A stretch of 64,000 nt of DNA from Cyclina sinensis (GCA_012932295.1 JAAONU010000001.1:50007134-50071133), one strand, 5' to 3'. Shown: positions 1-14,345, counted from the stretch's first letter. Program-made: numbers and translations. Notes: generated by a model not told the origin, from the sequence alone.

Positions 1-2922
1 TTCATTTTTTTAACTTATGCAATAGACTACTTCGCGCTTAAAATAAAAAATGCCGTGAGTGCTTCAAACACGTGAAAGATATAGGAAACTTGACATTAAA
101 GGCAATTATGAAGCACATGAAAAGATTTTTATAAAGTCTACAAATGCATGTAAATATGCGTAATTGTCCGCATAATGCTTTAACATATATGAACATTCAT
201 CTGTCGTCCTTTGAAAATACCCAAACAAAAACATGACTAATGTTAGCTCAGTATTAACTTCGATGAAAGTGCTTTGAATTCAACTTTTATTAACCACATA
301 TTAACATATAGCTAAAGCAAGAAAATTCTTACTTAAATTAGTCAAAACTCCTTGTCAATTCTTTAACATGAAATTATGTAAACATGTTACAGTTTATATC
401 CAGGTCTGTATATTTTTGTTTAATTTTATATTTGTAGAACCGTTTTTTTACCCTTTATCTACCAAATGATCGCATAACTCAAATTGCTTTAGCGTGATAC
501 ACATAATTATTTTAATGCACACGAATATTTGACGCCACGGTTATGCCTTTAATTTACTGAAATATCAAAATGCAGGTGCATGACGAAAGAACAGTAATCT
601 GTATTGTTTATTTTTTCTTCAACTAATTTATGAATACTTCACACACACTGAATATAGATAAATGTTGATATAAATTCCTGTTTTGGTAGCTCCTTTAAAA
701 CGCTATCTGAAATATTCGTTTGTTTTGACAATTGACAGAAGCATTTTAATCCTTTGTATCAGATTTATAAGATTTGTTAGTATTTTGAGTCTCCTTAAGT
801 GCACCAAATCACCGAGATCTTTACACTCATTTGATAACTGAGTATGCTGTTGCAGATAAGTTATTTTCCTGAGTAGATTTTTCTGTTTAATATTAATAGT
901 ATCGTAACCGCCCTAAACTTTGGCTGAAGCCATTGTAATTTGTTTGTTATATGCCACTGAAATGTCATTTAAAAGAACCGTCCATCAAAAATGATATCTC
1001 GATCGGTCGTTATGTTCCCGCACCTCTCGACACAGCAGACATAAAGACGAAGCAGAGCTTTCTCATAATGAGGACTGGCAATGAATATGACTTAAATGTA
1101 TCGATTTGGATATTTACTTTCTCGTTTGCGTTGAGACAGGCAAGCCCATTTGTCTCCTATTTGGCGTCTTCATTTTTTCTAGGACAATTTGGAATATTTA
1201 GTCTGTCATATGACAGACCTGAAATAACAATATCTATGGAAAGTTTCTGTCCTAACGAGACGCAGAAAGATAGGAGAAAACTAATAAATATAAACAGCAT
1301 TAAAATATACGTACACAACATCCTCTGTTATAGAAATATTTCCAAGGACTACATAATATACAAACCCTGCCTCAAAGAATAATGCAGCAGTCAGTTTTGT
1401 TGAACATATGCCTTAATTTTAACAAATAGTTTGTCCGACATATTTAAGTACTTTTTAAATACGAAACTGCTCAAAGATCATATACTCCCCTTTGAAATAA
1501 AAAACATAATGAAAAAATACTGTACTTAATTTGTTTTTATCAGTGGATAGTAACCATCTGCTTCACTGAAATTAACAAATTTTCTGCCACTTGCCATATC
1601 CATTTTGACATGAATAATTGATTTAGTTTGAGCATTTAGTATGCAAATAATTATCCATTTACATTATAGAATAGGTTTGAGCAATACCCTTTTAGATTTG
1701 TGTCGACGAACACATATAGAAAAAGTAAAGCTTCCACGCTCAAATGTACAAGATCAAGACTTCATAAATTTGCTTCAGCTGAAATCCTCTAGTTTGTTTT
1801 GTAAATCCGTACACAGAGTAATGAACAAATCCATTTTATCTGTATTAACATACATTTTGTAGTTCTCAGTTATATTCAAGAAGAAGAAGGCATACTTATT
1901 CTCGACTTTCTTCTATTATTTTTTGTCTAAAAGCATTCTCTTTTCTTTTTTTTCAATTATATATCGTCATGTTTCTTGCTCCAAGAACTGTTCGCGCTTT
2001 CTGTTTGAAGAAGAAGAAGCCGATTTAACTAGTTCGGTTTTATCAGTGCAAGTGGGAAAACTTCTATCAAGTAATCTCAAGAAAAGAGAAAATAGGATAT
2101 TGATTTTAACGGGTCAGATCTTTTTAAGTAATTGACAGCGCCATGTTCATTATAATCAATACCACACGATATTTTATAGAGCTAAATAAGATGAAAAGAT
2201 TCTGTTATAACACTTCTATTATTGCGCTTATTATTAACATAAAATTTTGTTTAACAATATGCAATCATTTGATTTCTGTAAATGTTTATTAGCGAGGGAG
2301 CTGCATTCAATGTACTGAACAGAGAAAATTATTGTGATTTACATATAATTTTGCATAATTTTTAGTAACGAAAGTTAAAAACTGAAATTTATTTACTGCA
2401 CGTAAAAAACAACAGACTGACAATTCAGACTTTAGCGATTTTGCAACTGTTTTGACCATAGAAACATGTTTAACATTTTTAAAATCATTTGATAAAATCA
2501 TTAGATTTGATATTTTGTAAATGAAGCCTCACTTAAATAAATGTTTAGAACTTCAACAATTTAAACAATTCCCTAGAGTTCAGAAAATGCCTATAATATC
2601 AGCAGGCGACGTGAGCGTTGCTAAATCAACTGTGTGTTGCTCTATTTGAGTTTATTTATCGTCGGTACCTGTTGACAGCTTGACTGACTCCCCATGATGA
2701 GGTTAGTTATTTAAAGTTGTTTGGGAAGGTGCATGACAAGAAAACATCACATTTCAATGACGCCTCTGGTTCTTTTCCATGCTCAGTGCATAACACTGTT
2801 ATTTGGGACCTTATTTTACCGTCTTATCCGAAAAAAAAGAAAAAGTAATGTTAGTGGAGAATAATGGAGAGAAAAGACTTATTATACTATATATTGTAAT
2901 AAAATTACTATGTTTTCACACT
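1..2922. other. AT-rich non-coding DNA
   Basis: No gene could be supported here. The longest open frame is 951-1382 (+, 143 codons). It has no recognisable domain, no clear splice context and a composition like its surroundings, so it is not called as a gene. Short GAA-rich patches occur near 1880 and 2010. Confidence 0.5.
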
Positions 2923-3056
2923 GAATATAGTTACTAACATGGGCAGAAACATTAAAGCAAGAAGACTACTATCAATATCGACAATCAAGGTGTGATCACA
3001 TGTAAAATTCAATTATTTGGCATAATCCATTGGTTACTTTTTTAAGCAGCCATCTT
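2923..3056 (+). repeat. Dispersed repeat, family A copy 1
   Basis: This stretch matches the reverse complement of 9790-9934 by eye. Shared blocks include 'ttactaacatgg', 'cagaaacatt', 'gcaagaagac' and 'gcataatccattgg'. The flanks diverge at both ends, so this is a dispersed repeat of about 135 bp and not part of a longer duplication. No terminal repeats or target duplication were seen. Confidence 0.7.
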
Positions 3057-5681
3057 GTTTCAAATAGTTGGTCTGTATATGTTTCACGTTTCAATTATGG
3101 TACAATTTGATTATTAAAAATTATATATAATTACGGTCTTTTCATTTCATTTCATTTTTGCATGACACCGTATTATGCACACATCTTTTTGTACAATTCT
3201 AAATTTATCGTTTCACCACACTCTGATTGTAAATTTACTAATAAAATTTCTCTTTAGAATGGATGTACGAATGTGTATGGAATGGATGTACAAATATGTA
3301 TAGAATGGATTACGAATGTGTATGTACAGACTTCGAAACCTTAGGGGAGGATAAAGCAGCAATGTGCTCTGTTTCACTTTTTAAAATAAACTCTTCGATC
3401 TCATGTATGTTTTGGTTTGATGTGATAGCTGTAAACAAAATATTCTCTTTCTTGTTTTTGTACTGATCTTTTTTTTCAGTCAGGACATTTCATTTCATAA
3501 ATACCACATCCAAGAAATCCAACTTTCTTTAAAGTGCTATCACTCCTGTCTTAGTAGTCAAGATATGTGTTGTTACCGTTGACATTAGAAATTTGTGATT
3601 TGTTCGTTTTAGTAACACCTTAATGTGTTACTATCTTTTGAACATGACTAGACAATAACCACTCAGGCATTTGCTACGTCATAAGTCAATTGCAGATGGT
3701 AAACGATATAGTGTTTGATGTTTTCCGGATTTGTCTTTAGCACTTAATAAAATCACCGCGGACATTGTAAAGATAGAAATAAGGATTGTGTACAATCATC
3801 AAAAGTCTGATTGAAATATGTGCTTATCACACAATAACGAACATCACTTTCTCCTGAAAGAAGTAAAAAAGGCACTCATATACCGGACAACTACTGAACC
3901 TCAAATAGATTGAGGATACAAACGTTTTTAACCATTTAAATGAATGTCTTGACTGTACATAAATGGGATGCTTTTTGTATGTATATCTATAAATTTATAT
4001 TTTGTATTTTTAGCCATTTTTTTTAAATAAAGACTATACAGATGCATTATATGTATACACAATTCCAGACTGCTATATATGGTTTGATTGTGATAGCTGT
4101 CCCATTTATTATTTTTTGGTATGCTATTTTTATTTAACTAATGGACATTTTTAAGTTGGGTTAAGACTGTCTTTAGCTTCTAAGCCTCGCTTCAAACTGG
4201 TGCACAGAGACGATGATACGTATGATAGCTCTGAAATGTAAGAGAAAAAGCTTCAAAAACATACACTAAAGTATTTACCAGCATATTGGGTTATTGTAGG
4301 ATTTTATAACTTCTAAGAAAGTGTACAAACTAGACACGATTGAAACTGTAAAGAAGATCTTAAACACAACTGTTGCAATTGTAAAACTTTAAATGGTATT
4401 GATATTTCGTTTTTTCATTTAATCATGTTAGTCTCCGAAGGGAAATCTTACTAATGACGCAACTCTCATAAGAATTAAACTCACGTCCTGATGATATATC
4501 ATACTGATAGGTAAAACATGTAGTGGTTAAATTAATTAAAAATTAGTGTTTCGGTTTTATCATTTACTCGCGTTTTAAAGTTTACCTATTAAAAAAGAAT
4601 AGAAGAAAATATTAATTGATATAAATTTTGTTAAAAACAATTTTGTTAAAAAAAATTTTAATTGAATTGAGCAATTCCTAGGATATTGTTTGGTCGTACT
4701 ATAAAAAATGATCCTTCGGTTGACAAAATGGTGTTATTCAAAGTGGTTGATTTCAGCGAGTTCCTTAACTCAAACGTGTATTATGCTATACAGCCACCAA
4801 CACTTACATAATTATATAAAAATTCCTACATATAAGCATAAGATACATGGTTTGTTTGACTGCTTATTTACATTTACATTTACTTGTTCATGTTGAACAA
4901 TTACGACTTTTTTTCAAACGCATAAAAACCTAAATAGCTTAATTACAGGTGACATATACATTGTTTTGCATTGGTGACATAATATATTCTGGTTATACAT
5001 GCTTCTGTTATCTTTAAACAGTGAACAAGTCAGAAGAAAATCATAGCCAGTTTCAGTTTGAAGGTCATTGTTGTGGACTATTTGTGCGTGTAGAGGCCTT
5101 CCTTGTAACAACATAAACAAAGAATAGAAAGCTTAGCCTGTAAAGACACATCTAGCATATTTTGATTAAACTGACACAACCGAAGCCATTTTCTGTCCCC
5201 CAAGAAATTTGATACATTTTCTCCTTTAATCAGAATTGCTTCCCCCGGGAAATCTTCCTTAATTTCTTAACGTAGCGGAACAAATGATGCGAACACAATA
5301 ACAGCACGTCAGGTCTCTTATTTTCATCATTCCAACTGAAAATACCGCTGATTCGGTATTAACCACTATGTTATTTTTTATTATCAAAGTGTACAAGATA
5401 GATAAACCGTCTGAAAAAAACCCTGTCTAACATATACCCACAAGTAGACCATCTGCTTTTTCGTATACGCTGGTCAGACTTTTGTAGTTGTAAATATATA
5501 TATCTATGAAATTGGCGCACCTACACAGGGGTATCACGTAATATGACAAACAATTTCTTTTATTCACCAAACGCCTGTCGTTGCATCGAACAGAGAAAAA
5601 CAATCCACAATGACAATACATGTTCTTCCAGTCCTCACAATGTGTCAGCTGCAATTACAAACTCTGGTTATCCTAAACACG
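3057..5681. other. Non-coding stretch
   Basis: No gene is seen. A short degenerate tandem of about 24 bp ('aatggatgtacgaatgtgtat') lies at 3256-3325. The short open frames on both strands show no domain and no splice-site support. Confidence 0.4.
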
Positions 5682-5806
5682 TTTCTATAATGTTGAATCA
5701 CACAATATCACGATACCTCATCTTGTTGAAAGCAGCTGCATCATAAATCCCAACAAAAGCGAGGCAGCGTAAAAATATGTAAGAATACCACAGGGAAAAT
5801 TTTCAG
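5682..5806 (+). repeat. Dispersed repeat, family B copy 1
   Basis: It is the reverse complement of 11,358-11,475 with scattered mismatches. Shared blocks include 'caatatcacg', 'gctgcatcataaat', 'gaggcagcgt' and 'gtaagaatacca'. The spacing to family A differs on the two sides, so the two repeat pairs are not one old inverted duplication. Confidence 0.7.
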
Positions 5807-6208
5807 GTTTGCATAAAAATTCAGAGTATTAAATCTGGTAATTTCTGTCATATTTGGATTGTCTTCTCAAAGAAATATATGAATTGATGGGAAATGAATA
5901 TTATTAACAATGTTTTTAAGGAGTTGTGCCATTCAGAGTATGAGGGAATAATGATTGCAATGGTAGAGACACTCAAATGTAAAGAAATGTGGCTAACCTC
6001 GTGATTAAATAATGTTTTCTAAAAATAAACACAGAAGGAACTAGATGTTATTGTAAAGAAACCGAATGTCTCCCCCAGAGCAATATATATACAGGGGCAC
6101 AGAAGAGATGACAGAGGTCGGTTAGCGGGTGGAAGAGAATTGTGAACTGGAGAATAGGAATGAGTGTGTTGAAAAAGGCCGTGGTATAGTATTACAAGGA
6201 GTACTATT

Positions 6209-6666
6209 CATAGTGGCCCTACCACGTGGTATATGATGTCTTTTAGGCTATCGCGAACAGCATTATTTTGACTCGATTCGAAGCAGAAAACTGCTGTAAG
6301 TATTTTAGATCTACATCAATTTATAGGGGGCATAGTGCATGTGAAGTAGAAATTTGTGCCCTACATACAGACCTAAATGATTCTTTTGCCAGATGTACAG
6401 TTTTTCTGAACATTTAAAAAATAGGGACTTCGTAACAATATGTTTGCTATCGCGAAATCAGTTTTTCCGAATGTTATAAAATTCTGTAAATCTGACAAAG
6501 GAATCATCAGGATCAATGTGTAGGACATAATATTCCGCTTCGCATGCACTATATACCATTAAAATTGATAAAGAAATAAAATACAGCAGTTTTCTCCTCC
6601 GAATCGAGTCAAAATGATGCTGCTCGCGATAGCCTTAATGACATCATACACCACGTGGCCACCTTG
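6209..6666. mobile_element. 458-bp MITE with long TIRs
   Basis: The ends form terminal inverted repeats of about 90 bp (6209-6303 against 6577-6666). The outer ends read CATAGTGGCC and, reversed, CAAGGTGGCC. Shared internal blocks include 'ggctatcgcga', 'attttgactcgattcg' and 'gaaaactgctgta'. A 6-bp direct repeat ACTATT flanks the element at 6203-6208 and 6667-6672 and is the likely target duplication. There is no coding sequence inside, so it is non-autonomous. Its superfamily is not recognised. Confidence 0.75.
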
Positions 6667-6859
6667 ACTATTGTTGCAGAAGAAGAGATATAACAAAACC
6701 TATAAAGAAAAGTTTTTAATGTATAAAGTGACATATTTGTTGGAAATATTTTTTGTAAGCCCCATTGAGATGGTACAGTGTGACGTCTTACCAGACAGTG
6801 TCGATAACATGTCACAGGTATGCACATTATTGACTGAAAGGAATTTCAAATTTGAATGT

Positions 6860-7770
6860 ATGTGACCTTGACCTTTGTCGTAGTGACCTCAATGGAGAAA
6901 ATATAATAAAGTTTCAGGTCAAAAAGTACTCTATTTATCAAATGGAAACAAAGTGTGACAGATGAACAACTGACACTGCAAAAACAAAGAGTTCAACAGT
7001 CTGGCTGACATGGCACTCGAGGTATTGATCAGAGATTTTTTTTCACATTTAAGTCAATGACCTTGGCTTTTGAACTACAGACCCAAAAAACAATAGATTT
7101 CTGTAACTCTATCATCTTATGAAGTTTGAAGACACTACTAGGTCAAATAGAACTCTAATTATTGAGCATAAACGAATTTTACATATATGGTCACTATGAC
7201 CTTGACATTTGATCAGCTGACCCAAAAATCAAAAAGCTTCTTCTACTCAACAAGGACTATCATACTACTAAGTTTGAAGACATTGAATCAAAGAGAACTC
7301 TAGTAATCGAGAGGAAACCGTTTTCGTATTTAAGGTCACTGTGACCTTTACCTTTCATCAGCTGACCCAAAAAACAAAATACTTCTTTTACTTAACAAGG
7401 ACAATCATCCTATGAAGTTTGAAGACTCTGGGTCAATTAGAACTTAAGTTTTTGAGTGGAAACCATTTTCAAGTCAAAAATCACTGTGACCTTGACTCTG
7501 ATCTGCTGATCCAAAATCAATATGCTTCTGTAACCCAATAGGGACATAATCCTTTGAAGTTTGAAGACACTAGGTCAAACAGAACTCTAGTGTTTGAGCA
7601 GAAACCTTTTTTCACATTTAAGATCACTGTGACTTTGACCTTTGACTTACATATCCCAAACTCTGTAACTCAATAAGGAAAGTCACCCTATGAAGTTTGA
7701 AAACTCTAGATCAAAAGATACTCTAATTATCGAACGGAAACGAAGTGTAACAGACGGACTAACGGACAGG
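6860..7770 (+). repeat. GACCTTGACC-rich tandem array, ~143 bp unit
   Basis: At least five degenerate units are anchored on 'gaagtttgaagac' near 7121, 7270, 7413, 7556 and 7691, giving a spacing of 135-149 bp. Each unit also has 'gtgaccttgacc', 'gctgacccaaaa' and 'agaactctag'. This style of repeat is abundant in bivalve genomes (from general knowledge). The open frame at 7690-8004 lies partly in the array and is not a gene. Confidence 0.75.
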
Positions 7771-8004
7771 GCAAAAAATATGTTTCCCCCAGACGTGTGT
7801 GTGTGTACGTGGGTGGGGGCGGGAGGAGACAGAGGCATAAAAATCACATACTTTATAAAATGGAAAACGTATCTACTAATTTATAATTTGTTCGGGAAAG
7901 CAGAATATTTTATTTACTTATTTATGTTTTTATTTATTTACCTCATAAATATGTTTATTTTCAATTCAAACAATCCTAAAGTCAAAGTAAACTTTACAGG
8001 CTAA

Positions 8005-9789
8005 GAGCTGCCGCACTTAACATTGGGTTTGCGAATAAATCGAAACATGTTGATGATGCATCCTACATAATTCATTTTCATTACAAAGTTAACTCAGTTA
8101 AATAAATGTTAATAATGCATCCGCGACTAATCTGACTGCTAAAATTGACTTTAATTGTAGGACATTAGATGGACCAGTTTATACAGAAACTTTAGTCTCA
8201 CAGAGACTTGCCAGAAAGCAAACATGAGTATGTTTTTTTTTTAACTGAGGAAAGCAATGTGTCCGTGACAGGTAAGAGCAGAAACTTCATCGACTTAATC
8301 TCGTCCGTATCTTGCAAGTTCCAAAACAGAAATTATTACAATATCAAGAAAATTCTATGCTATGTTATTGATCACTTTCTAGTTCTTACTTTCAAGACCA
8401 GTTGATATAACTACATTTTTCCTTTCTAAATGGAAATTACATGTTTAGCGTCTTTGTCCACAAGTACAAATAATGATAGGGGAAAGTCTCCGGTCCGGTC
8501 TGTAATAACACTCTTGTAAAATAATTCGTTTGACTAACTTACTTTTGGAGATTTTGATTCTCTGTAAGACACGAAGCAGCATCAGAGCTTGTTGTCTTGA
8601 AAGTGTTGAGGTGTTAACATTGTAAATATTCATAATTACGTTTTATTTAACGTTATCATTGTTATCGTTATAGTTACAGTTACTGCGGCTAGTAATTTAA
8701 AAAGTACTAACAGAAATCGTATACTTACTGACCTACGTAAAAAGTGTTGTTATTGTTATTATTATTATTATTATGATTATTATTATTATTAAAGTGTTAT
8801 TTATTTGGCAATTTTTAATTGGCTTATTTTAATTCTATAAAGAAATAATTAATAATATGCGTTTTTTTTTAAAGATAACACATGCAAATTACTACTGGTG
8901 CCAAGTAATTTGGGGTATTTATGCATACATATTTCTAAGAACTTTGCTGGCATAAAAATACTAATAACAATAGAATAGCATAACGTTTATGTTGACTAAC
9001 TGGTTAGTCCTATATTAATTGATTTTGTAAGTTTCTACCTTTATAAATACATATAACCAACTTAAAAGTGACAAATTGCTGCAGTTTTCAGTTAAAATGT
9101 AATCACCATCTTAAATTACAATCACCATTTAATTAATGACTAAGTAAAACATGCCATTCATCTGGCTTTTTCTATTGCCTACCGATGTAAAGAATACTTT
9201 ATTACTATCTATATTCAATGTTTATATATTTTATTGTATTTTTGGCTTAGTAAGTGCATGGTTTCATAGTAAATTTTAAGTCAAATTATGAGGTTATATT
9301 ACGCTGTAATGTTTCGACACCTGATCATACAACGGAATAAAAAACCTTAGTCTTTATACCTATTTACCTTCTTCACATTATCATTATACAAAAACAAAAT
9401 ACATAAATATTTATATTAACAGTCTACGAACGATCCGAAGGCATTAGTTGTTGTTTTTGTTTTCATTCTTCTTTTGAAACTTCAGGAAGAGTTATATTCT
9501 TGTTTGAAGAGCGTTCAAAGATGATTTCGTGTCATTGATCTACCCAAATTGTCAGTGTACAAATCTGGAAGCAATTCGTAGAAGAAATATAGTAAACAAG
9601 AATAGACATTATCTCGTTTTTCAGCTAGTAACAATTCTAAACGCTAACAAAGAAGTAAATTTTATGTAATTTAGCGTTGACATGTCTTTTATTATAATCA
9701 ACAGCCGGATAAATTATTTTGTACACACGTTGCAACAGCACATCCCCTTTTAGTACAGTATTTCTTTTTTACATAGAAAATTCTTTGCA
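8005..9789. other. Non-coding stretch with (ATT)n
   Basis: No gene is seen. A simple (ATT)n repeat lies at about 8747-8790. Short open frames on both strands lack any domain. Confidence 0.4.
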
Positions 9790-9934
9790 CAAGTTGGCTC
9801 CTTAAAAAAGCATCCAATGGATTATGCCCAATAGCTGAACTGGATTACGTGATTACATCTACATGCATTTTTTCTTGGGATATTAATAGTTGTCTTCTTG
9901 CTTGAATGTTTCTGACCATGTTAGTAAATATTGC
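9790..9934 (-). repeat. Dispersed repeat, family A copy 2
   Basis: It is the inverted partner of 2923-3056 (see that entry) and carries a small extra segment in the middle relative to the first copy. Confidence 0.7.
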
Positions 9935-11357
9935 CAGAGTATTAACAAAGTTATCCAATAATTTTATGACATGAAAATATCACATTATAAGTCTTTACAA
10001 ACACAGGATAGAATGATTAAACTATAAAATATAAGTACAAATCATTCTTTCGTAAAAATAGGTTGAAAAAGACATCCACTGCGGTAATAATTTACAGGTT
10101 TCAAAAATACACTCAACACTTATCAATGTTTTTGTCATAAAACAATACTGTGGTACTAGCTTAATGCATTACAAACAAGCAGAATAATGGAGCGATACAT
10201 TTCAATTTTAATTATTCATATTTACTTTGTTCTTGTTTAAAACTTTTTTAAGCAACATGACTGTCGAGAATTTTTTTTTATAATAGATAATAGAACTGAT
10301 AAATAATATAGCATATACTTTTCTTGGTAGTGTAATAGTTCACATTATTCAGATGCATGATTCAATTTCATATCATATAGGCGAGATTGAGTCAAAATAT
10401 TTCCTTTTCTTACATTTTACAGAAACATTGCTTTTCTACAGTAATAAAAACATATTTATGTTTGTTTTCTTACATACCCCTGTGAAATTAAAGTGTCTGT
10501 TTAAAATTCATTTATTGTCTTGCTATAAAAGATGATGACAATTTTAATGACTAAAACTTTACAAAGTTCCTCGTCATACATAGTATGCATAGTATACATA
10601 TAGAATGAAATGAACACAAGATAAGGATCAAAGGATAACATGTAAATACACACAAACTAAGTAAATAACTGACTGATTAAAGTACAAATAGCGATCAGTT
10701 CTACTAAGTCCAGGAATATTATTCGGATTAAATTGATTTAGCTAAGCTAACTATATAATGGAAATGGATTTTCTAGCACGTAACTACAACATGTTTGGAC
10801 TAATTAGCAAAACCAACGAAATTTGCGGCAGCTTTTACATCATTAAACCTTAATTAGGAAGTTAACTTTATCTTAAGGATCGTTTGAAATGAAAAGTTAC
10901 CCGATTCTTATAAAAATATGAACAAAAAGCCCAAATTATGCATAGCATCTTAACATAACTTGTCATGCGACGCATTATGATACATATTGAGGATATATAT
11001 TCTACTTTCTCGAACGAATTACAAATTAGTAGATACGTGTGGCATTTTATAAAGAAGCAAACTTGTAAATAATGACTTTTCCGTTTGGGTTACTTTTTAT
11101 AAAACACTGTACAATCAGCAGGTTGTTCACAATTCATAACATTCTAATTTGTCTTCAATTAAAATAAGTATTCATTATATATCTGAAGGAGACAATTCTT
11201 TTAAAAAGTTGTTGACCATATTTATCTTCCAAACATTATCTGTTTCTTCGAACAGACAGTACAGATAATAAAAAAAACATAGTGTTGCTAATGACAATGT
11301 ATTACCAGATTATACACTTTTATTTTATTCGTTGATTTAGACATGTTTTCAGGACTG
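9935..11357. other. Non-coding stretch
   Basis: AT-rich DNA with no supported gene, RNA gene or repeat boundary. Confidence 0.35.
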
Positions 11358-11475
11358 AAAATGTTCCCTATGGTATTCTTACGTACCTTAACGCTGCCTC
11401 TCTTGTGTTGGAATTTATGATGCAGCCGCTTTTAACAAGAGGAGATACCGTGATATTGTACAATTTTAGAACACA
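11358..11475 (-). repeat. Dispersed repeat, family B copy 2
   Basis: Inverted partner of 5682-5806. The internal order of matching blocks is the same in both copies. Confidence 0.7.
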
Positions 11476-12369
11476 TAATGCGTTTTCGAAAGAATTAACA
11501 GATGAATACTTTTAAAACAAGGATGTAGTAGTATTAATCTTAAGAAGACTGTAGATTTTTTGTGTTATAATTCTCAGCTACCATAGACTTTGATTTGGTA
11601 ATACTTCATGAGAAACAGAGTTCACAGTGTTTGTGATCTTGGACATGCCACATAGAATATCAACTAAATGATATGTTCGCTAAGTAAAGTATCGTTTTAC
11701 ATGCTTTGCTACTTGCAGATTGAAACAAAAAGAAATATCTTTAAAAAGCTGAAATTGTGAAGTATTTACTGACACTTTGAGTGCAAGCACTGCAGCACCA
11801 GTTAAATTACTGGCTTTGTAATGTAATTTGGTGGGAAGAATACGGTTTTTACATGACCGACAGGCAAAAAACAAAAACAAAAAAGAAATTTTGAATCGAC
11901 ATTTTCGCCGTTTTCTTTCTTTCACAAATATCAAATTTGCAAAATGTAAAGCAATTGCAAAATGCTTGAAATTATAAGATAAAATTTAGGTTCCGAGTCA
12001 GAAAACGTAGGTGTTCTTTTCCGATAGGCCTTTTCTTTTTATGGTAAGTAACCACTGAAAACTCACTTTTTGTCCACCATTGGAATTTCAACAGCTACCT
12101 ACTTTTACTTCGCAGTAAACCGGAAGACAGTGTGAAATCAGACAGCCTACGGCCGAATGATATCAGTATGTGAGGTCAAACATCTTTTTTATTTTTCTTA
12201 AACATTACAGAAAAAAGTATCGGCTAATCAGAGATTGTTAATGAAGCTGACACTGTTAGGATAGAGAGAAACGAAGATTCATTTTTTTGCCATTTAAGTT
12301 CAATATTTTGTTTTATCTGCAATGTTTAGAGAAGAAAACATACGGGCGATGCAAACGTTTGTTTGGCGT

Positions 12370-12497
12370 AATATCTTAAGAGATGTTATTCATTCCTCGT
12401 GAGGCAAATTCATTAACTAAGGCAGTGAACATTGATTGACGTGTGGTCATAAAGGAAAATTCATGTCCCTCTATGTAATTAGAATTTGTGCTTTGCA
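12370..12497 (+). repeat. Dispersed repeat, family C copy 1
   Basis: Diverged direct repeat of 13,584-13,716. Shared blocks are 'tattttaagaga', 'cgtgaggca', 'cattaa', 'gaacattgattgac' and 'gtaattagaa'. A third partial copy lies at 21,565-21,640. No terminal structure was seen. Confidence 0.55.
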
Positions 12498-13583
12498 TGT
12501 TTATGTGATAGTATAAGGTTAAGCCGTTTGTATCCTCACTGAAAATATCTCATAGGTCAATGGCAGGAATAATTTGAATTGCACCGTTGGACCCATTTTA
12601 AGCAAAATAATTCTTAGCATTTTGACATCTCGCCGAAACGATGCTATCATCTTGGATGTATAAATAAATTGAATAATTAAACTGGGCCTTCAACTGCAGA
12701 AATTGTTCTTCCTCTACAGCCACAATTACGTGAAATGCATCTGAGAGGTTTCGCACTTTTTCCTTATGAAAAAAAATATTTTTCAGGTGCCACTTTGTTC
12801 CTTGCTTTAAACAATATTCTCTCCATATTGTTGCAATGTCATTTGTTCAAGAAGCAAATGATAGTATTTCTTTTTTAAAATATAAGTTCATGTATTTGAA
12901 AAATCTGGTTTGAGAACTGTTCGAGAATGATTTCATGAGTGAAATATCTTGCTTGACGCATTTGCCGTCTTGATACAAAACGAGAGGATGGATAAAATTT
13001 TCTCACCAGGTAGTGGAAAATAATTATTTTAAGTTGCAAATTATTCAAAAGATACCGAAATCACAAAGGATAACTGAGAACATAACATTTCAAATTGCAA
13101 AAGGTAATGAAAGTTAAAAAGGGTATTTTTTTATCCATACTTGTAACTACTGCAAAGCTCAGCTGTTATAAAAAATAAAAATAAAAAATAAAATAAAATG
13201 AAACAAGTAGATTTAGATTCTACACGGTAGTTCTACCAAGTCACCATGTCGTATAAGAACAATTATTACGATAATGATATGTAACAGCGCTGCTTTCGCC
13301 GTTTTCCAGGAAAATCCTTTAGAACAGTCTTGCTTATTTAATAGTACTTTAAATCAAGTTCCAGTAGTTAGCACAAAAACGGGTTGTTTTCAAAATAAAG
13401 AACACATATTAAAAATAAAGCACAAACAAACATACTGTAGTAAAGATAAATACAATCAAACAAACTGTAACATTGATTTACACAGACTGTAACAAAATAA
13501 TCTTCATGTTCTTTTACAGAAATGCATATTTTCACTTTTCTCTTCCGAATATCTTGAACGGAAACTCCCAATGTTTAATGAAC

Positions 13584-13716
13584 TAGATATTTTAAGAGAC
13601 ATATTAATCGCATCGCGTGAGGCAGACACATTAATTAACGAAAGACATGAACAGTAATTGACATGCTGACATTAAAGCACATTTATTTCATTGTTTGTAA
13701 TTAGAAATTGCTTTTG
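13584..13716 (+). repeat. Dispersed repeat, family C copy 2
   Basis: Direct repeat of 12,370-12,497. Its 'aacagtaattgacat..tgacatta' block is shared more closely with the third partial copy at 21,565-21,640. Confidence 0.55.
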
Positions 13717-14245
13717 CGTCGTTCCTTGTACAACAAAAAGATTCATGAAATATCACAAAGGTCACTAGTATGGTATTATTCTTAAAGAATGCAACTATCC
13801 AAAGCAGCGGTTAGCTAAATACTTTGGATGTTAATATTATAAAGGTATTCAAAGTAATTCCAGTAATAAACAATCTTATGTTCTTGTTGCTTTATAAATT
13901 GGGTACTTTTTTAACAGTAATGAGCCAAGTGCGTCACCTTTATTTAACAAAAATGAGATAAAACAATTTAAGATAATAGTCCACAAAAATATGTTTACAT
14001 GTACATGACTAAATCAGAAATGTCCAGACGATGAAAAAAAGAAAAGAAAATGTTTATACATCTAGAAATTCTTGCTGTAATTGTGAAGAACATATCTAAA
14101 CTAAGTCACTGACCCATTTTTTTTTTGGTTACAGAAACACATCACAATATGTACACACTTTTATCGGTAAAAAATTAACCGCGTTAGTCACGAGGTTGAT
14201 ACTTTGGTTATATTATTAATCTTGAAGAAACTATTTGTCTAGTCT

Positions 14246-14345
14246 CTCTGGTTCAGTAGTGTAGATCGTCGGTCTATATTTTACTGATCGATAGGGCACA
14301 GGTTCGAATCCTGGTGGAAACAAAACTTTTTTAGAGTTTTCATGG
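14246..14345 (+). repeat. tRNA-derived SINE head
   Basis: An A-box-like block (GGTTCAGTAGTGTAGA) is followed about 45 bp later by a near-perfect B box (GGTTCGAATCC, 14,301-14,311) and a short T-rich tail. The spacing suits a Pol III tRNA-type promoter, but the arms do not fold as a clean tRNA. A tRNA-derived SINE or tRNA relic is therefore more likely than a working tRNA gene. Confidence 0.5.

Noticed and set aside
951..1382. 143-codon open frame near the left end
   Set aside because: No domain, splice context or conserved motif was seen, and such lengths occur by chance in this much DNA. It is noted under the non-coding stretch only.
14246..14323. Functional tRNA gene
   Set aside because: The B box is good, but the acceptor and other stems do not pair convincingly and a SINE-like tail follows.
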